Below are positions 11,290 to 25,109 of a DNA stretch of 64,000 nucleotides, one piece after another. The DNA lies in NCBI GenBank assembly GCA_009746045.1, contig RPFO01000097.1:524366-588365 (forward strand). The letters are read 5' to 3'. This stretch comes from Mesostigma viride. Taxonomy: Eukaryota; Streptophyta; Mesostigmatophyceae; Mesostigmatales; Mesostigmataceae. The notes below the pieces were generated by a model. The model had not been told where the DNA came from. It searched no databases and saw only the letters and a list, made by a program, of their open reading frames with translations. The number at the start of each line of letters is the position of its first letter. Positions within the stretch are counted from its first letter, which is position 1. The position numbers and the translations under genes were made by a program.

Positions 11290-12627
11290 TTACCGGGCGC
11301 CATCCATACCCGGGACGTGCGTAGACGATGATGACGCAGCTGGGGCGGGCCTGGTACGGCCCGACTTGTGCCGCTTGTTAGGAGCCTGCGCCTCCGTGCG
11401 CTGGCCGTTGATGAATAGCACGGGGGTGTCGTGGACGAGGCGGACGTAGACCTTCTGGCCTCATTCCTGGCCTTGATCGCCACGTCGCTGCCCAGCAGAC
11501 CATTCTTGATGACTAGCTGGGCCGGTGAGAGGAGGTCGTCGAGGCTCGGCGCGTTTCTCCCGCCTAGGAGCTTGCGGGCCTGGAGTACCTTCACCTTGCT
11601 GGCCACATTCGCAAAGGTCACCCGGATGGGGCCAGGCTGGCCCGCCATCCAGGCTGCCGACTCAATGCGGATGCGTTCGTTGCCCAGTTGCAGCCGGCCC
11701 ACGATGAGGCTGTGGTACAGGCGTTGCGCTAGCATCAGGTCCGTTTCAGGCTGCTGCGCGACCTGGAAATACCGGACCACTATACTGCGTGAGCGCAGGT
11801 CCTCCTCGATAGCAGTCTTGTGGGCTGCAGCCCCCCTGCGTGCGGCATCCTCCATCAGGTTGGCAATGTCCGTCTGTTTACCATGTTAGCGTAGCTGGTG
11901 GCCGGTGCGGGGCGGCTGGTGGGGCGGGCTGGTCAGGGCGGCCTTGACCTCGGCAATGCTGGAGTGGAGCTCAGCAGTGTCTTGACGGATAGCGGTGGAC
12001 AAGGCGCCGAGTTGGGCAGCCATGTCTGCGACTTTCTTATTGAGCTTGTGCAGGTCTGCTTCCGGGGAAGCATCGGGGGTGTTGGCGGTGCCGTGCTCGG
12101 CGTCCTCGAAAGCGGCAAAGAGTGCCCGGAGGCAAGGGGCCTGCGCGTGGCTCAAGAAAACAGAAAGTCGAAGCTGTGGCTCGTCCAATTCGTCGAGCTC
12201 GTCCACTGGAATGGTCCCGCCAGACCTGCTAGGAAAATATATCTCCTTGCCGTTGGCGTGCAGGTGGCACAGGATAGCCTGCGCCTGCTCGGCGGTAAGC
12301 GAAAAGAACCGGTGCTCGTCGACAACCTGGCCAGGCATGAAGGATGCTGGGTCGAACTCAGCGTCGTCGGTAGCGTCGTCGATCGGTGGCGTCGTCAATG
12401 GGGGTGTCCTCGCTGGGTTTAGAAGACGATGGCGGAGGGATCTGGCGATCCATCTCGTCGGCGGGGGTGACGCAAAGCCGCTTGGAGGAGGCGGTAATGG
12501 CTGCCTCGCTGGCCGGGGGCTGCGTCGCAATGGTTTCCGCATCTGCAATTAGTTGCGTAATCGTGTTGGGCGCTGAAGCCTCCCCCTCGGAGAGAGTATG
12601 GGAGGTGGTTGACGGAGTTTCTGCCAT
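11290..12627 (-). pseudogene. LINE-A copy B ORF1 (L1-type RNA-binding protein), frameshifted
   Basis: The start MAETPSTTSHTLSEG at 12627 leads through frame changes near 12380, 11880 and 11440 to a stop at 11290. The coiled coil is at about 12062-11934 (heptads in LNKKVADMAAQLGALSTAI). An RRM-like fold is suggested at 11786-11570 (SIVVRYFQV as strand 1 and GPIRVTFANVASK as strand 3). A C-terminal domain follows, ending near LVHDTPVLFINGQR. Coiled coil, RRM and CTD is the domain order of L1 ORF1p, which trimerises and coats the element RNA. Total length is about 445 residues if the indels are ignored. Confidence 0.72.
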
Positions 12628-12859
12628 AGCTGGTTCCGGGAAAATACGAACCCTGCCTGTGCTGCGTTTTTTGATATTGCGCTAAATCTTGGGCGATGGC
12701 GGCTGAAAATTATATCATCGTGTTCGTCATCAAAAGGCGCAATCACTGCAATTTACCCGACCAAATTTCATGCCCGGATGTAAAAGTTATGAGCATTCTC
12801 GGCATCCGTAGCTCGCCACACCGTAAACCGTGGCATCATTTACCGTGCTCAGAACCTGT

Positions 12860-13342
12860 GCGAGGGAGATGCGATGGTCCACATCAACCTCGCAGCTGGG
12901 GAGCAGGCTGCCCAGCAGCTTGACGCGGTCCCGATACAGGACTCGAGAGCCGTCGAGGAGATAGAGGGGTGGCGGTGAGTGGGTGAGCCCAACCGCCAGG
13001 GCCTCTGTCTTCTTGCTGACCTCAAGCCCCACTGCACGGGCCTCGAGAGCCAGGCAGTCAAGCCATGTCTGCACGTGCCCAGTGTCCTCGAAGAGGGTGG
13101 TGTCGTCTGCGTAGATGATGTCTGCCAGCCGAATCTCAGTGTCCGCTCCGCCATGCCAATATTTGTTAGCGACCTGCACCCCTGGTTCCCTACCCACGAT
13201 GCGGGCAAATCGCTTGCGCGCCTGAATCATTACGTATTCGACCACAATAATGAACAGGTAGGGCGACAGCACGCAGCCCTGCCACACACCCTTCTGTAAA
13301 GGGCACGGGGGCGTGGTCCCGTAAGAAGTGCGCACTGAAGTG
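12860..13342 (-). pseudogene. LINE-A copy A RT fragment
   Basis: This fragment retains the RT motif [13 protein letters not shown] and the catalytic IIYADD, and it matches copy D closely. It is cut at 13342 by 5' truncation and at 12860 by the insertion of copy B; the rest of the gene is at 7017-7822. Confidence 0.85.
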
Positions 13343-13471
13343 GTGGCATGCCTTTGGCATGAAGGAGACTGGGGGTCTCTGCCCTTTCTCCTGTTGTGCA
13401 CACACAGGGATTAAAAGCACTTCGGTGCTCCGTGACTCCCCAACGGGAGCACGAGTTTAATTAATTAATTA

Positions 13472-13600
13472 ATTCATATTCATCATCCTGAACGAGTCGA
13501 AAAGTACGCGGAAAAGATAACGACAGGCTCAAGCTACCATTGTCTGGATTCTCCTTATTTCTGGCCTGCGCTGGCTGCATGTCTCCTTGATACAGACAAG
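13472..13600. repeat. Dispersed repeat R2, right half of LINE-B target
   Basis: This matches 47769-47884. A core of about 50 bp (GGATTCTCC, then TTTCTGGCCTGCGCTGG, then TCTCCTTGATA) recurs at about 27148-27185, 39017-39070 and 39100-39165. Confidence 0.8.
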
Positions 13601-14136
13601 ATAGCGCCACGCGGCGCTTCGATCCGGCCACCGTGTAATTCAGGCCTTTCCAGTTTCCGGTGTTGCGAACCAGACGTTTGTATGGGTGTAACAATTCCTT
13701 CAATAAGTGAGACAACTATTAGTCATGGCCCATAGAAGTCCAGGAATGATTGTCTCACTAGTAATAATTATCTCTCTTGCCGGTCATGTTGGGGGGCATA
13801 AACAGCTAGGAAGGGAAAGAAACCCCTGCCTTCTTGACTGCCTAAGTAGTTATTCATCTCCAAAGCATCTTGTTCACAATCACATCCCTGAAAGCCACCT
13901 ATTGAGCCTTCGATCCAACCTACCCGCCCTGGGCACCCCGAAAAACCTGGTTGTGATTGAAGCAACGCTGGCAGGCACCTCAAATGCATTCCGGGGAATT
14001 TCGACCATAGAGCGAACTAAGGCCTAATCTCACTTATTACACTATATCTTTGTCTATTTGATCGACCGTGGGGCTACTTGATGGACGTCACTTAACAATA
14101 TTACAGTAACTATCTGTTAACATTGTTACGATCCGT
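13601..14136. other. No gene seen; spacer downstream of P4H
   Basis: About 530 bp without a supported gene. A stretch reading CCAGGAATGATTGTCTCACT (about 13740) recurs in similar form at about 25800, so part of it is repetitive. The 3' UTR of the prolyl 4-hydroxylase gene must lie here. Confidence 0.5.
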
Positions 14137-17133
<2,997 letters not shown>

Positions 17134-18546
17134 TGACTCGCGATAAATGCGCGGAACTATCTTCTAAACACAAGTCTCGTTTACAAGGTTCGCGCGCCCC
17201 TCACTTGTCTCCGCAAGTCCATTTCTAACAGCTCATTCCTCGCACCATGCATCGACTGAGTAGGAACGTGCGCCGGTTCACCGGCAAAAAATTCCCCTGC
17301 TCTGACTAGCAAAACGCTAGTCCAGACGGACTTGGCGACCGGCGAACGTCCGTAACATGCCAGCGCAGTGAAATCGACTGCTTTTCATACAAATGCCAGT
17401 AAGTGAGCAGTTAGATGTAAAAGTCACGAGGTCGCCTTTAGCCGCGTGACATGAGTCTTGGCGACGTCGTTAATGGGTATTCCATGCGTCGTCCATTTCT
17501 TTTAGCCACTTGGATCCGCGATCGTCAAACTAGAGATCACTTTCGTCAATCGTCATGCGTCGTCATCAGTCACCCAGGTATCTTTATATCTTCTGCCCCG
17601 GAGGAATGGAGGGGCAGATGCCAGAATATGGTACGGGTAGTATTTAGTACCCAGAGCGACTGGTTCCTGCTTGCTTGTTGGATTCCGCAACAGTAAAAAG
17701 TTTGCGTTGGACGGGGGTGGTGGTCTGGTGATTTTCCGGGTCAAAAGTTGTTGTTGTTGCAGGGCTGTTGTTGTTGTTGTTGATTCCCACGCCGCGCATG
17801 GGCAGCAGAGATTCTATAGTGGCCGAGGGCCGTATAGTATATTTAGTATATCCGATGGTACTAGGGTCAGTCAGTCAGTTGATCCCACCCCGCACATGGC
17901 AGCAGAGAGTCTATAATGGCCGAGGGCCGGAATCTTCTGTACTACGGTACCGCGTCATGATCTGCTGTCCCCGGAAATATTAGTGCTGTCAATCTCATCT
18001 GGACGGACGCATGAAGCGAATCTCGCAGAAGAGCCCGCCCGGCCATGCCATCTTGGCCTATTATTGGTACACAGGCTCGACATTATAACGTTGGGGGCAG
18101 AGACATGCATTTATGGGTTCTGGTTCTCGTGGCTATGGAAAATTTATCTTGATATATAAGAGTAAAATTGGCCCAAATGAACCAAGAATGCTTACCCTTC
18201 AATCCAAAGAGCTCTTCAAATGAGCAAACCTGACAACGACATGCTCGGCAACGAGATTCTTTGTCAATTGAATGACCCTTTGCAATCGCATTGCAACCGC
18301 CGCGAGGAACCAACCGTTTTAACATGACGATAGCGCCCCTCTTTGTATGATGGTTTAAGAATCATAGAAGAGCCTGGCATGATTATTTACGGATTATTTT
18401 GTCGAAGCTGTGCTTGCCGGATTGTCGGGGGATATCATGGCATCAGGGGACGCTACGTCAGGCGGACGTCTTTCGCGTCGGATACATCCCTCACTTAGTA
18501 GATTACTTTAGCTGACCAGTGCAATTAAATCACGCCGCGTTAAGTC
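17134..18546. promoter_or_regulatory. Divergent intergenic region, P4H and LRR genes
   Basis: The two start codons face away from each other across 1,413 bp, so both promoters and 5' UTRs should be here. I see no clear TATA box at a convincing distance. The region contains (GTT)n stretches (about 17748-17783) and a direct repeat (17780-17932). Confidence 0.5.
17780..17932. repeat. Diverged direct repeat, about 100-bp spacing
   Basis: GCAGCAGAGATTCTATAGTG followed by GCCGAGGGCCG (17802-17831) recurs as GCAGCAGAGAGTCTATAATG plus GCCGAGGGCCG (about 17899-17929). Confidence 0.75.
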
Positions 18547-21500
18547 ATGGGTTGCGGTGCATCAACAATTAATGCGGACGAGCGTACTATTGTGGGAGCT
18601 GACGAAAATGTAAGTAGCACGCCTCCTTGAATTTCTCTCACCTGCTAAGTATCCGGTGAGTCTCGTAGAGCCTCCTTGACCCAAGTCCAGGCATCATGTA
18701 GGGCACTGTTGTGGCTAAGTGCACGCAGCGGTTCATGCTCATGTTGTGGGTTGCGGTAATGGGATCCTGTGGTCAAGCACGGGGGGGGGGCAGCATCGGA
18801 TTGCGGTTGTGGCCTCTCCCTCTTTCTTAGAATCCTCGTGCTTTCTTCTCACTGCAGAAACCTATTTTGGGAACTACACGCGTGGCTGGGGATGGACTTC
18901 AGAGAACACAAGCGACGTCCCCACCACGGCAAAGCGGCTGGCAAGGCAGAATATGAAGGCATTCATTCTTCTCAAGAAAACGACAGGAAGAATGTTTCAT
19001 AAGAGAAAAAATATTGCGAGTTCATTTTGTTAGCGAATCCACAGAAAAACTCCGCGCCCACTGTCCTGGCATCCTCTTGCTGGTGCCCACACGTGGCAAT
19101 GCCCCTGCGGCCCGTATCAGTCACGGCTGGTCGGTGGCCGTATCATTGTCGGGACCGGTCAGAGGGTCGTTGGCGGCTGACCCCTGTCTGCGCTGCTGAC
19201 CCCTGTCACCCAGGCAGCGCATGACTGGGGTAACAAGCACTTCTTCCATCTGCCACGTTGAGAACCCTTTTGGTGCTTGCAATGCAACCTGTATCGGCAA
19301 CGCTTGGGACTCCGCCTTAGCAAGTTGTCAAAGCCTTACTTCAAAGGGCATTCTGAAGCCCTATCTGAAGATGATTTTCGGGCCCCTTTTATTGAGCTTT
19401 ACAAGCGTGGGATTTGGGCCCTCCCCGTGCCTGCACCCTGGACAGTCCTGCTGTAGAACCTGTTGGCAACGGCGTGCGTGACCGTGCCTCGCATCGCCAC
19501 CTTGTCTCCGCGCATGTCCCGACTTGCATGATGTATCCGCTTGAAGTATTGGGCTTGTTGTGGATAGGGATAGGGGTGGAAGGGTTGGTGGTTCCTGTAT
19601 TGGCACCCACGCGACGCAGTCTACGTGCTTATTGGGTATTAGGGTTGGTGGTTCCTGTATTGGCACCCACGCGACGCAGTCACGAGCTTCTAAAGAATCC
19701 ACACGCGTCTCTGCTTGCGGCCGTGCCTGCCCCCACCCTGCAGGGCGTCCCCAACACGATGGAAGGGATGATCAAGTTTCTGGAGAGCCGGCCGATCGAG
19801 GTCAACCTGTCGGGGGGCAAGATTGTGAGTGGGGGGATGGCACGCGCATGCGGGGGTGGGGTGCACCTGTTGGGCGGTTGGGGGGCAACATCGTGCAGGG
19901 TCCATGCCATGCCCGCTACAGCTTGGCACGTCATGGCAGTCACTAACGTTTCCAATCACCAGTATGGCATTGCTGTCGCGACCACCGTTCTGAGTAGCAC
20001 GTCCCCCCTAATCCGCCCCAGTATCGCCATCATCCATGCGATTGTGATCATCTCGACTCGTGCGCTTTTCTCCCATGTGTGCCCGGGCCTGTGCGCTTTT
20101 CTTCCCCGCCCATCCTCACTTCCCTCTTCCCCGCGTCCCGCATCCCTGCCTCGCCCTCACGGTTCCAGGTGGATGGCCAGATCAGCCAGCTGGCGCCGAT
20201 GATGAAGGCGATGCTCAGCTGCTACTCGCTCACGCGGCTCAACCTGTCTAACAACGCGATCGCGGAGCTGCCGCGCAGCATTGGGGACATGGTGTGTGCG
20301 CCAGTAGTTTTGGGGGGGCATGGTGCGTGGTTAAGTTGTGTTGGTGGCAGGGTCCACACGAGAGCAAGGGGTACCCGACTAGCGGGGAAGCCTATTCAAG
20401 GATCTATGTACGACTCTGTACGTGTATCGCTTTGTTGCTGTGTTGGATACCATCCACCTAACGCAGCGCAGCGCACAGCCACGCACCCAACTCATGAACC
20501 TCCGTCAATTAAATAAAATTATCCATCGCAATCGAATAAAATGACTCATCACACGGTGGGCAGCGGTGTGGCATACGTCACGGGTCAACCTGCTCAGAGC
20601 AGGGGCGCATGCCCAGCTAAGCGATCCCCACGGCACACACCGCGCGCAGGTCAACCTGCGCGAGCTGGACATCAGCGAGAACCTGCTGGAGCACGTCCCT
20701 AGCGCGTTCAACCGGCTGTACAACCTGGAGCTGCTCATCATCGGCGACAACAAGCTGGTGGAGATACCCAACCTCACCGGCATGCGCAGCCTCAAGGTGC
20801 TGCTCGCGTTCAAGGTGAGGGGAGGCCGGTGGTTGCACGGTTCGCAAGCGCGCGGTGAGCCCCCCTCCCCTGCTGGTCATGAGACATGCCCGGGCACCCC
20901 CCTCCTTGTTGCGTCACCGGGGTCACCGGTGCTTTGCCCACCGCCTCGACCCTTCTTGTCACGCTGTGCTGACCATGGCTGTTCCACCCGTCGTCTGCGC
21001 GCACGCTGTATCAGGTATCCAGAACTGTGCCGCACTGTGAACACTTGTGTGCACGTGGGTTGAAGCCAGTGGGGAATGAATAGGTGGCTACTCTGCCTTA
21101 ATGCCGGTGGCACGCATTATAGGTAGGGGGCTGCTTGCACGCCGGTTGAGGTGGGAAGCCATTGCACAACATAATAACACACACACATGTGTGTATAATG
21201 CCACCTATTGCACACACACTGTAGTGTGTGCCAGAATTACTTTGAGAAGGCGGCATGATAACGCTAACCCACCCACTTGCGTCCCCCCTTGGCGCCCCCA
21301 CTTGCCCGCCTGCCCATCTGCGGCACGGGGTTGCGTGCGCCAGAATCGCGTGGTGAAGGTGGCTCCCGAGATCCAGCAGATGGTGGAGCTGGAGGAGCTG
21401 AACCTGTTCGGCAACCGGCTGACCGAGCTGCCGCCGGAGCTGGTGCGTGGCCCGTTTTAGAACCCTACCCTCTAACACCCATCACGCCAACATCAGACAC

Positions 21501-24500
21501 CTGCGCCTGTTCGGCAACCGGCTGGCCGTCGCTGCCCCAACAACCTACACCCCACATCTTATATGCAAAACCTGGACGCTGTTTGAAGCTTGCCATGGAT
21601 ACGCTGGACCCCCTTAACCTTGCGCCCTCGCACTGGAAATAGTAAAGACCCTGTACTCTATCATTGGCCCTGCCCTGCCACCCTCCCATCTACCATTGCC
21701 CCTGCCACCACCGCACGTCGCACGCCCCTTGCTTGGCCTCGCCTTCCTTCCCCTTCTCTATCAGAGCGACCTGACGCACAAGATCCGCCTCAACCTGCCT
21801 CTTCCACCGGCGTGAACCTGCACCTCTTTTTTGCCTTCCCTCGTCTCCCCTTCCGTTGCCTTCCCTTGCCTTCCCTTGCCTTTCCTCGCCTTCACATGGT
21901 CCTCCTGAACCTGCCCCTCACTGCAACTCAAACAAACCCATCTGTTTGCTTGCCTTACCTTCGCTAGCAACCTTACTTCAGGCAACCTGCCACACACATG
22001 ATCAGCCTCAACCTGACCCTCACCCGAGCCCCCTTTGCCTTGCCTCCTTTCCTATCTACCAGGGCAACCTGCCGTACATGATCAGCCTCAACCTGACCCT
22101 CACCTGAGCCCCCTTTGCCTTGCCTCCTTTCCTATCTACCAGGGCAACCTGCCGTACATGATCCGCCTCAACCTGACCCTCACCCGAGCCCCCTTTGCCT
22201 TGCCTCCTTTCCTATCTACCAGGGCAACCTGCCGTACATGATCCGCCTCAACCTGACCCTCACCCGAGCCCCCTTTGCCTTGCCTCCTTTCCTATCTACC
22301 AGGGCAACCTGCCGTACATGATCAGCCTCAACCTGACCCTCACCCGAGCCCCCTTTGCCTTGCCTCCTTTCCTATCTACCAGGGCAACCTGCCGTACATG
22401 ATCAGCCTCAACCTGGCGGCCAACACGCTGTCCACGTTGCCGCTCATGCCCGCGATGCACGGCCTAGAGGAGCTCAAGTTGTGGTGGAACCCGCTGACCA
22501 GCCTGCCCGATGGCGTGTTTGAGAACATGGCATCTCTCACGTTCCTGGGCATTTATGGGACGAAGCTGCACCACCTGCCTGACCTGAGCAGTCTCGTCAA
22601 CGTGAGTGCGGGCACACGGTGGGGGTGGGGGGTGGGGGGTGAGTGGGGGGAGCTTGGTGGCCACGTGTACGTGTCTAGAATATAAAGATTTCTGTGTATG
22701 TTAGATATGACGTGAGCTTGTTCTCGGACATGGCATTGGGGTGCGCCATGGCATCCGGGTTCTCATGCCGTGCGCATCATCCGTGCTGGTCCAGCCATCC
22801 TTTTAACCCTGTCGGCCTTCCTCCCCCCCCCCCCCCCCCCCCCCTCCCCCTTGCCCCCCCTGCCACATCGTTATCCCGACGGAACCTTGACCCGTACTTG
22901 TGCATCAGGCCATCTTTTACGCTCCTGCGTGCCCCGCACTCCTGTACCTCCCCCCAGGTCATTTTGCCCCTGTAGCCCTCCGCATTCCCTACCCACCGCC
23001 GTGTCCCTCCCAATCCCTTTTGACCCTCTTACCCTCTTTGCTCTTCGCTGCCCCTCGCCTGGCCCCTCGTACCCCCTTTGCCTTTCCTTGCTATCCCCCC
23101 TTCCTTCCCATTCTTTCCCCCCTTCCCCCCACCCCCCCAAGAGCATTCCGCTACAGGTTAACGTCATTAACAAAGGGAAATTTCTGCACCTTCCCACCCA
23201 CCCTAAGCCCCCTCCCCCCTCCTCCCCCCCACTAGACAGCTAGAGCAGCTGATCGCAAATAACAACTACCCACTACAGATTAAGGTAATCAATAAAGGTA
23301 AATTTGTGCACGTTCCCACCTACCTCGTGCGCCCTCTCTTCTCCTCCCCCTCTACGCAGCTAGAGAAGCTCATCGCGAACAAGAACTACCTGGTGGAGGT
23401 GCCCAAGGGGCTGGACAAGTGCATCCACCTGGACCAGCTGGACCTGTCCACCAACCTGATACGCGAACTGCCCGAGTACGTGGGTACGATGACCGAGCTG
23501 GTCACGCTCAGCGTGGGCAACAACCGCATTTCCAGCCTGCCCGAGGGCATCGGGCGGCTACCACTGCTCAGAAACCTGTTCATCAATGTGAGCGTAAGGG
23601 CCGTGCGTGATGCCGCTTTCTTCATCAATGTGAGTGGGTGGGCAGGGCTGCCTTGTTCCACTGTAGGGCAAGTCAAGTGTGACAAGAACCTGTTCATCCA
23701 CTTGAGTAGGTGGGCGTTTCTTATGGCTGGTGGAGTGCTGCTTGGGGCGAAGCTGTCTGCTGGTGTCTATGAAGGAAGGCTATCACATTGCTATTGCTTT
23801 ACTGGTACGATTTGTGGTATTGCCATCACTTTGCTCTCACATTGCTATTACATTACTCATACTAGTTGTGGTATTGATATCACATTGCTATTGCTTTACT
23901 GGTACGATTTGTGGTGTTGCCATTATATTATGAGTACAATTTTTTAGTATTGCCACATGATATTGCTATCACTTCACTAGTATGATTTGTACTATTGCTT
24001 TTACAATGCTATTACATTGCTGGTGTGATTTGCAGTATTTCTACAACATGGCCTTACCCTTGCTCGCTGCTTGCTGCAACGCCCCTATGTCGTTGTTTAG
24101 GCGGTCAACATGGCTATAGAATTCCCATGACGATTGCTATATATAGATTGGACGGTTTTTGCGTCCAGATTCCGCCGTGGTCAACCCGTTTCACGTTTCG
24201 GTACCTTAGAAGCTGCAGCCAAAATTTGCTAAGTATCGAGTGATCAGGTGTGTAGTATACTCCTACGCACCATGATCTCACACAGTACATCTAGCACAAC
24301 TTCTGAATCACTGGCGCCACTTTCTGGTAAAGAGTTTTAAATTCGCAGTTGGGCTGTAGCTGAGGATGCCTTTGGATCAGGAGACCCACAGAGCCTGGGA
24401 ATCATGCCAAAGGTCCTAGTTGGAGCTACTTGAACTTTCGCTTTTTTCGTGTCCCAACGCTCGGCAGCATTTAGTTTACTATTTGTTGCTTGCCTCGACA

Positions 24501-25109
24501 ATATAGGTTGGCGACTGACACTTGTATGTTGCCATGGCATCAAGGTAGAACGACTTACGACACAGGGAACCCGTGGGATGTGTACGGGGGTGCACAATGC
24601 GGCTAACATCATTCCCATCATGCGTGCGGTGGTGCGGTGCTGGCGGTGCGCCGCGCTGCGTACGACAGAACATCAACGTGACGCGGCTTCCCGAGAGCTT
24701 CTCACAGCTGACGAATTTGGACCGCGTCGATTTTGGGAACCTCAAGCTCGATTTTGACGACCCGGCCACGCTCAAGGTGTACAACACGATCAAGGACACG
24801 ATGGAGGTGGGTGGCAGGTGGGATGTGTGCGGTTGCTAGACCCACTTATCGTAGGGTCACGCTCACGGTGGCCCACCAGACTAAAGACATGAGAGAGGTG
24901 GATGGTGGATGAGACGCGTGCTGTTGCCAGACCCACTTATAGTAGGACTGCCCATCACATTAGGGCTGGAATGCCCATCCCATCTGGTGTACGTGCTTGT
25001 CCTAACCTTGCGTGTGCTGGGATGCCTCCTTGCTGCATGGGTGCGTGCGCAGGCCAAGAAGAGTGACAGGACTTTCTTCACGACAGTGGATGGCAAGCGG
25101 GCGTGGTAG
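18547..25109 (+). CDS. Leucine-rich-repeat protein, putatively N-myristoylated, 9 exons
   Basis: The exons are 18547-18609, 19744-19824, 20169-20291, 20650-20814, 21344-21442, 22383-22601, 23360-23587, 24669-24806 and 25053-25109. All introns are GT-AG and phase 0, and the joined frame is open (390 residues). The start MGCGAS is a strong N-myristoylation and palmitoylation signal, so the protein is probably membrane-tethered in the cytosol. About 12 LRRs of 22-24 residues follow, for example LTRLNLSNNAIAELP, LRELDISENLLEHVP, LEELNLFGNRLTELP and LDQLDLSTNLIRELP. This spacing fits the LRR_8 / plant intracellular Ras-group type. The C-terminus is short and basic. LRRs bind proteins; the partner is unknown. 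An extra exon in the 1.1-kb first intron cannot be excluded; the open stretch after the AG at 18857 hits a stop, so I left it out. Confidence 0.87.
19581..19681. repeat. 61-bp tandem duplication in LRR intron 1
   Basis: The word GGTTGGTGGTTCCTGTATTG and the following CACCCACGCGACGCAGTC occur at about 19583 and 19644. Confidence 0.9.
21503..21535 (+). repeat. Exon 5 fragment duplicated in intron 5
   Basis: CTGTTCGGCAACCGGCTG, present in exon 5 at about 21403, recurs in the intron at about 21507, just past the donor. Confidence 0.75.
21980..22420 (+). repeat. 80-bp minisatellite copying the exon 6 acceptor
   Basis: Units start at 22063, 22143, 22223, 22303 and 22383, exactly 80 bp apart, with a diverged one near 21980. 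Each contains a polypyrimidine tract, TCTACCAG, and the first roughly 38 nt of exon 6 (GGCAACCTGCCGTACATGAT and on). Only the last unit, at 22383, leads into an open frame; upstream ones reach TGA. Confidence 0.93.
23150..23391 (+). repeat. Duplicated intron 6 end and exon 7 start
   Basis: About 121 bp from CTACAGGTTAACGTCATTAA to the start-like CTAGAGCAGCTGATCGC (23240) is repeated in diverged form from 23271 to the real exon 7 start CTAGAGAAGCTCATCGC (23360). Confidence 0.85.
23570..23710 (+). repeat. Duplicated exon 7 end with donor
   Basis: AACCTGTTCATCAATGTGAG marks the true donor (GT at 23588). TTCATCAATGTGAGT near 23621 and AACCTGTTCATCCACTTGAG near 23688 are copies inside intron 7. 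Confidence 0.8.
23780..24045. repeat. Diverged minisatellite in LRR intron 7
   Basis: Units of about 40-60 bp share CACATTGCTATTGCTTTACTGGTACGATTTGTGGTATT-like words (at about 23796, 23881 and 23970, shortened or changed). Confidence 0.8.
24325..24445 (+). repeat. Dispersed repeat R3, possible tRNA-derived SINE
   Basis: This matches 47885-48060 (shared word GGATCAGGAGAC and then AATCATGCCAAAGGTC). The other copy has GTTCGATCCC, a B-box-like word, at tRNA-like distance from GGATCAGGAGAC. It lies in LRR intron 7. Confidence 0.45.

Larger units (their letters stand above)
7823..12859 (-). mobile_element. LINE-A copy B, nearly full-length L1-like LINE (5.0 kb)
   Basis: On the minus strand the order is 5' UTR (12859-12628), ORF1 (12627-11290), a G-rich spacer, ORF2 with endonuclease and RT (10929-7975), a 3' UTR with the (GATG)3 microsatellite, and a tail of TTAA repeats at 7823-7842. 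It is bounded by an 11-bp TSD. Indels in both ORFs and a deletion in the RT palm make it inactive. Tails of TTAA or TAAT units, not poly(A), recur at every 3' end of this family in the window. Confidence 0.9.
7017..13342 (-). mobile_element. LINE-A copy A, 5'-truncated, split by copy B
   Basis: The own sequence is 7017-7822 (3' end: TTAA-rich tail, 3' UTR with (GATG)3, ORF2 C-terminus) and 12860-13342 (part of RT). The two parts join exactly at GCGAGGGAGAT, where copy B lies. The 5' truncation is within the RT, just after the motif that reads [21 protein letters not shown]. Confidence 0.85.
5129..13471 (+). mobile_element. LINE-B, ORF1-only non-LTR element, split by LINE-A
   Basis: The element's own sequence is 5129-7016 plus about 13350-13471, roughly 2.0 kb. 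It has a 5' region, a broken ORF1, a 3' UTR and a terminal (TTAA)n tail at about 13457-13471. The last 70 bp (GTGCTCCGTGACTCCCC and on) match the 3' end of LINE-A. No endonuclease or RT belongs to it, so it looks like a non-autonomous 'half-LINE' mobilised by a LINE-A-type enzyme. It is interrupted by LINE-A copy A. Confidence 0.78.

Noticed and set aside
12860-13471. Twin-primed (5'-inverted) LINE insertion
   Set aside because: The inverted RT piece and the plus-strand LINE tail looked like one inverted insertion. The RT piece instead continues 7017-7822 across copy B's TSD, and the tail belongs to LINE-B, so nesting explains it better.
13707-14027. 106-residue frame with a hydrophobic stretch
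   Set aside because: Part of it is in repeated sequence and no family is recognised; likely chance.
18858-19033. Additional LRR exon after the AG at 18857
   Set aside because: In the phase 0 needed, it hits a TGA after 32 codons with no good donor before it.
22035-22382. Repeated short open frames starting MPCLLSYLPGQPAVHD
   Set aside because: They are the 80-bp minisatellite read in the wrong frame.
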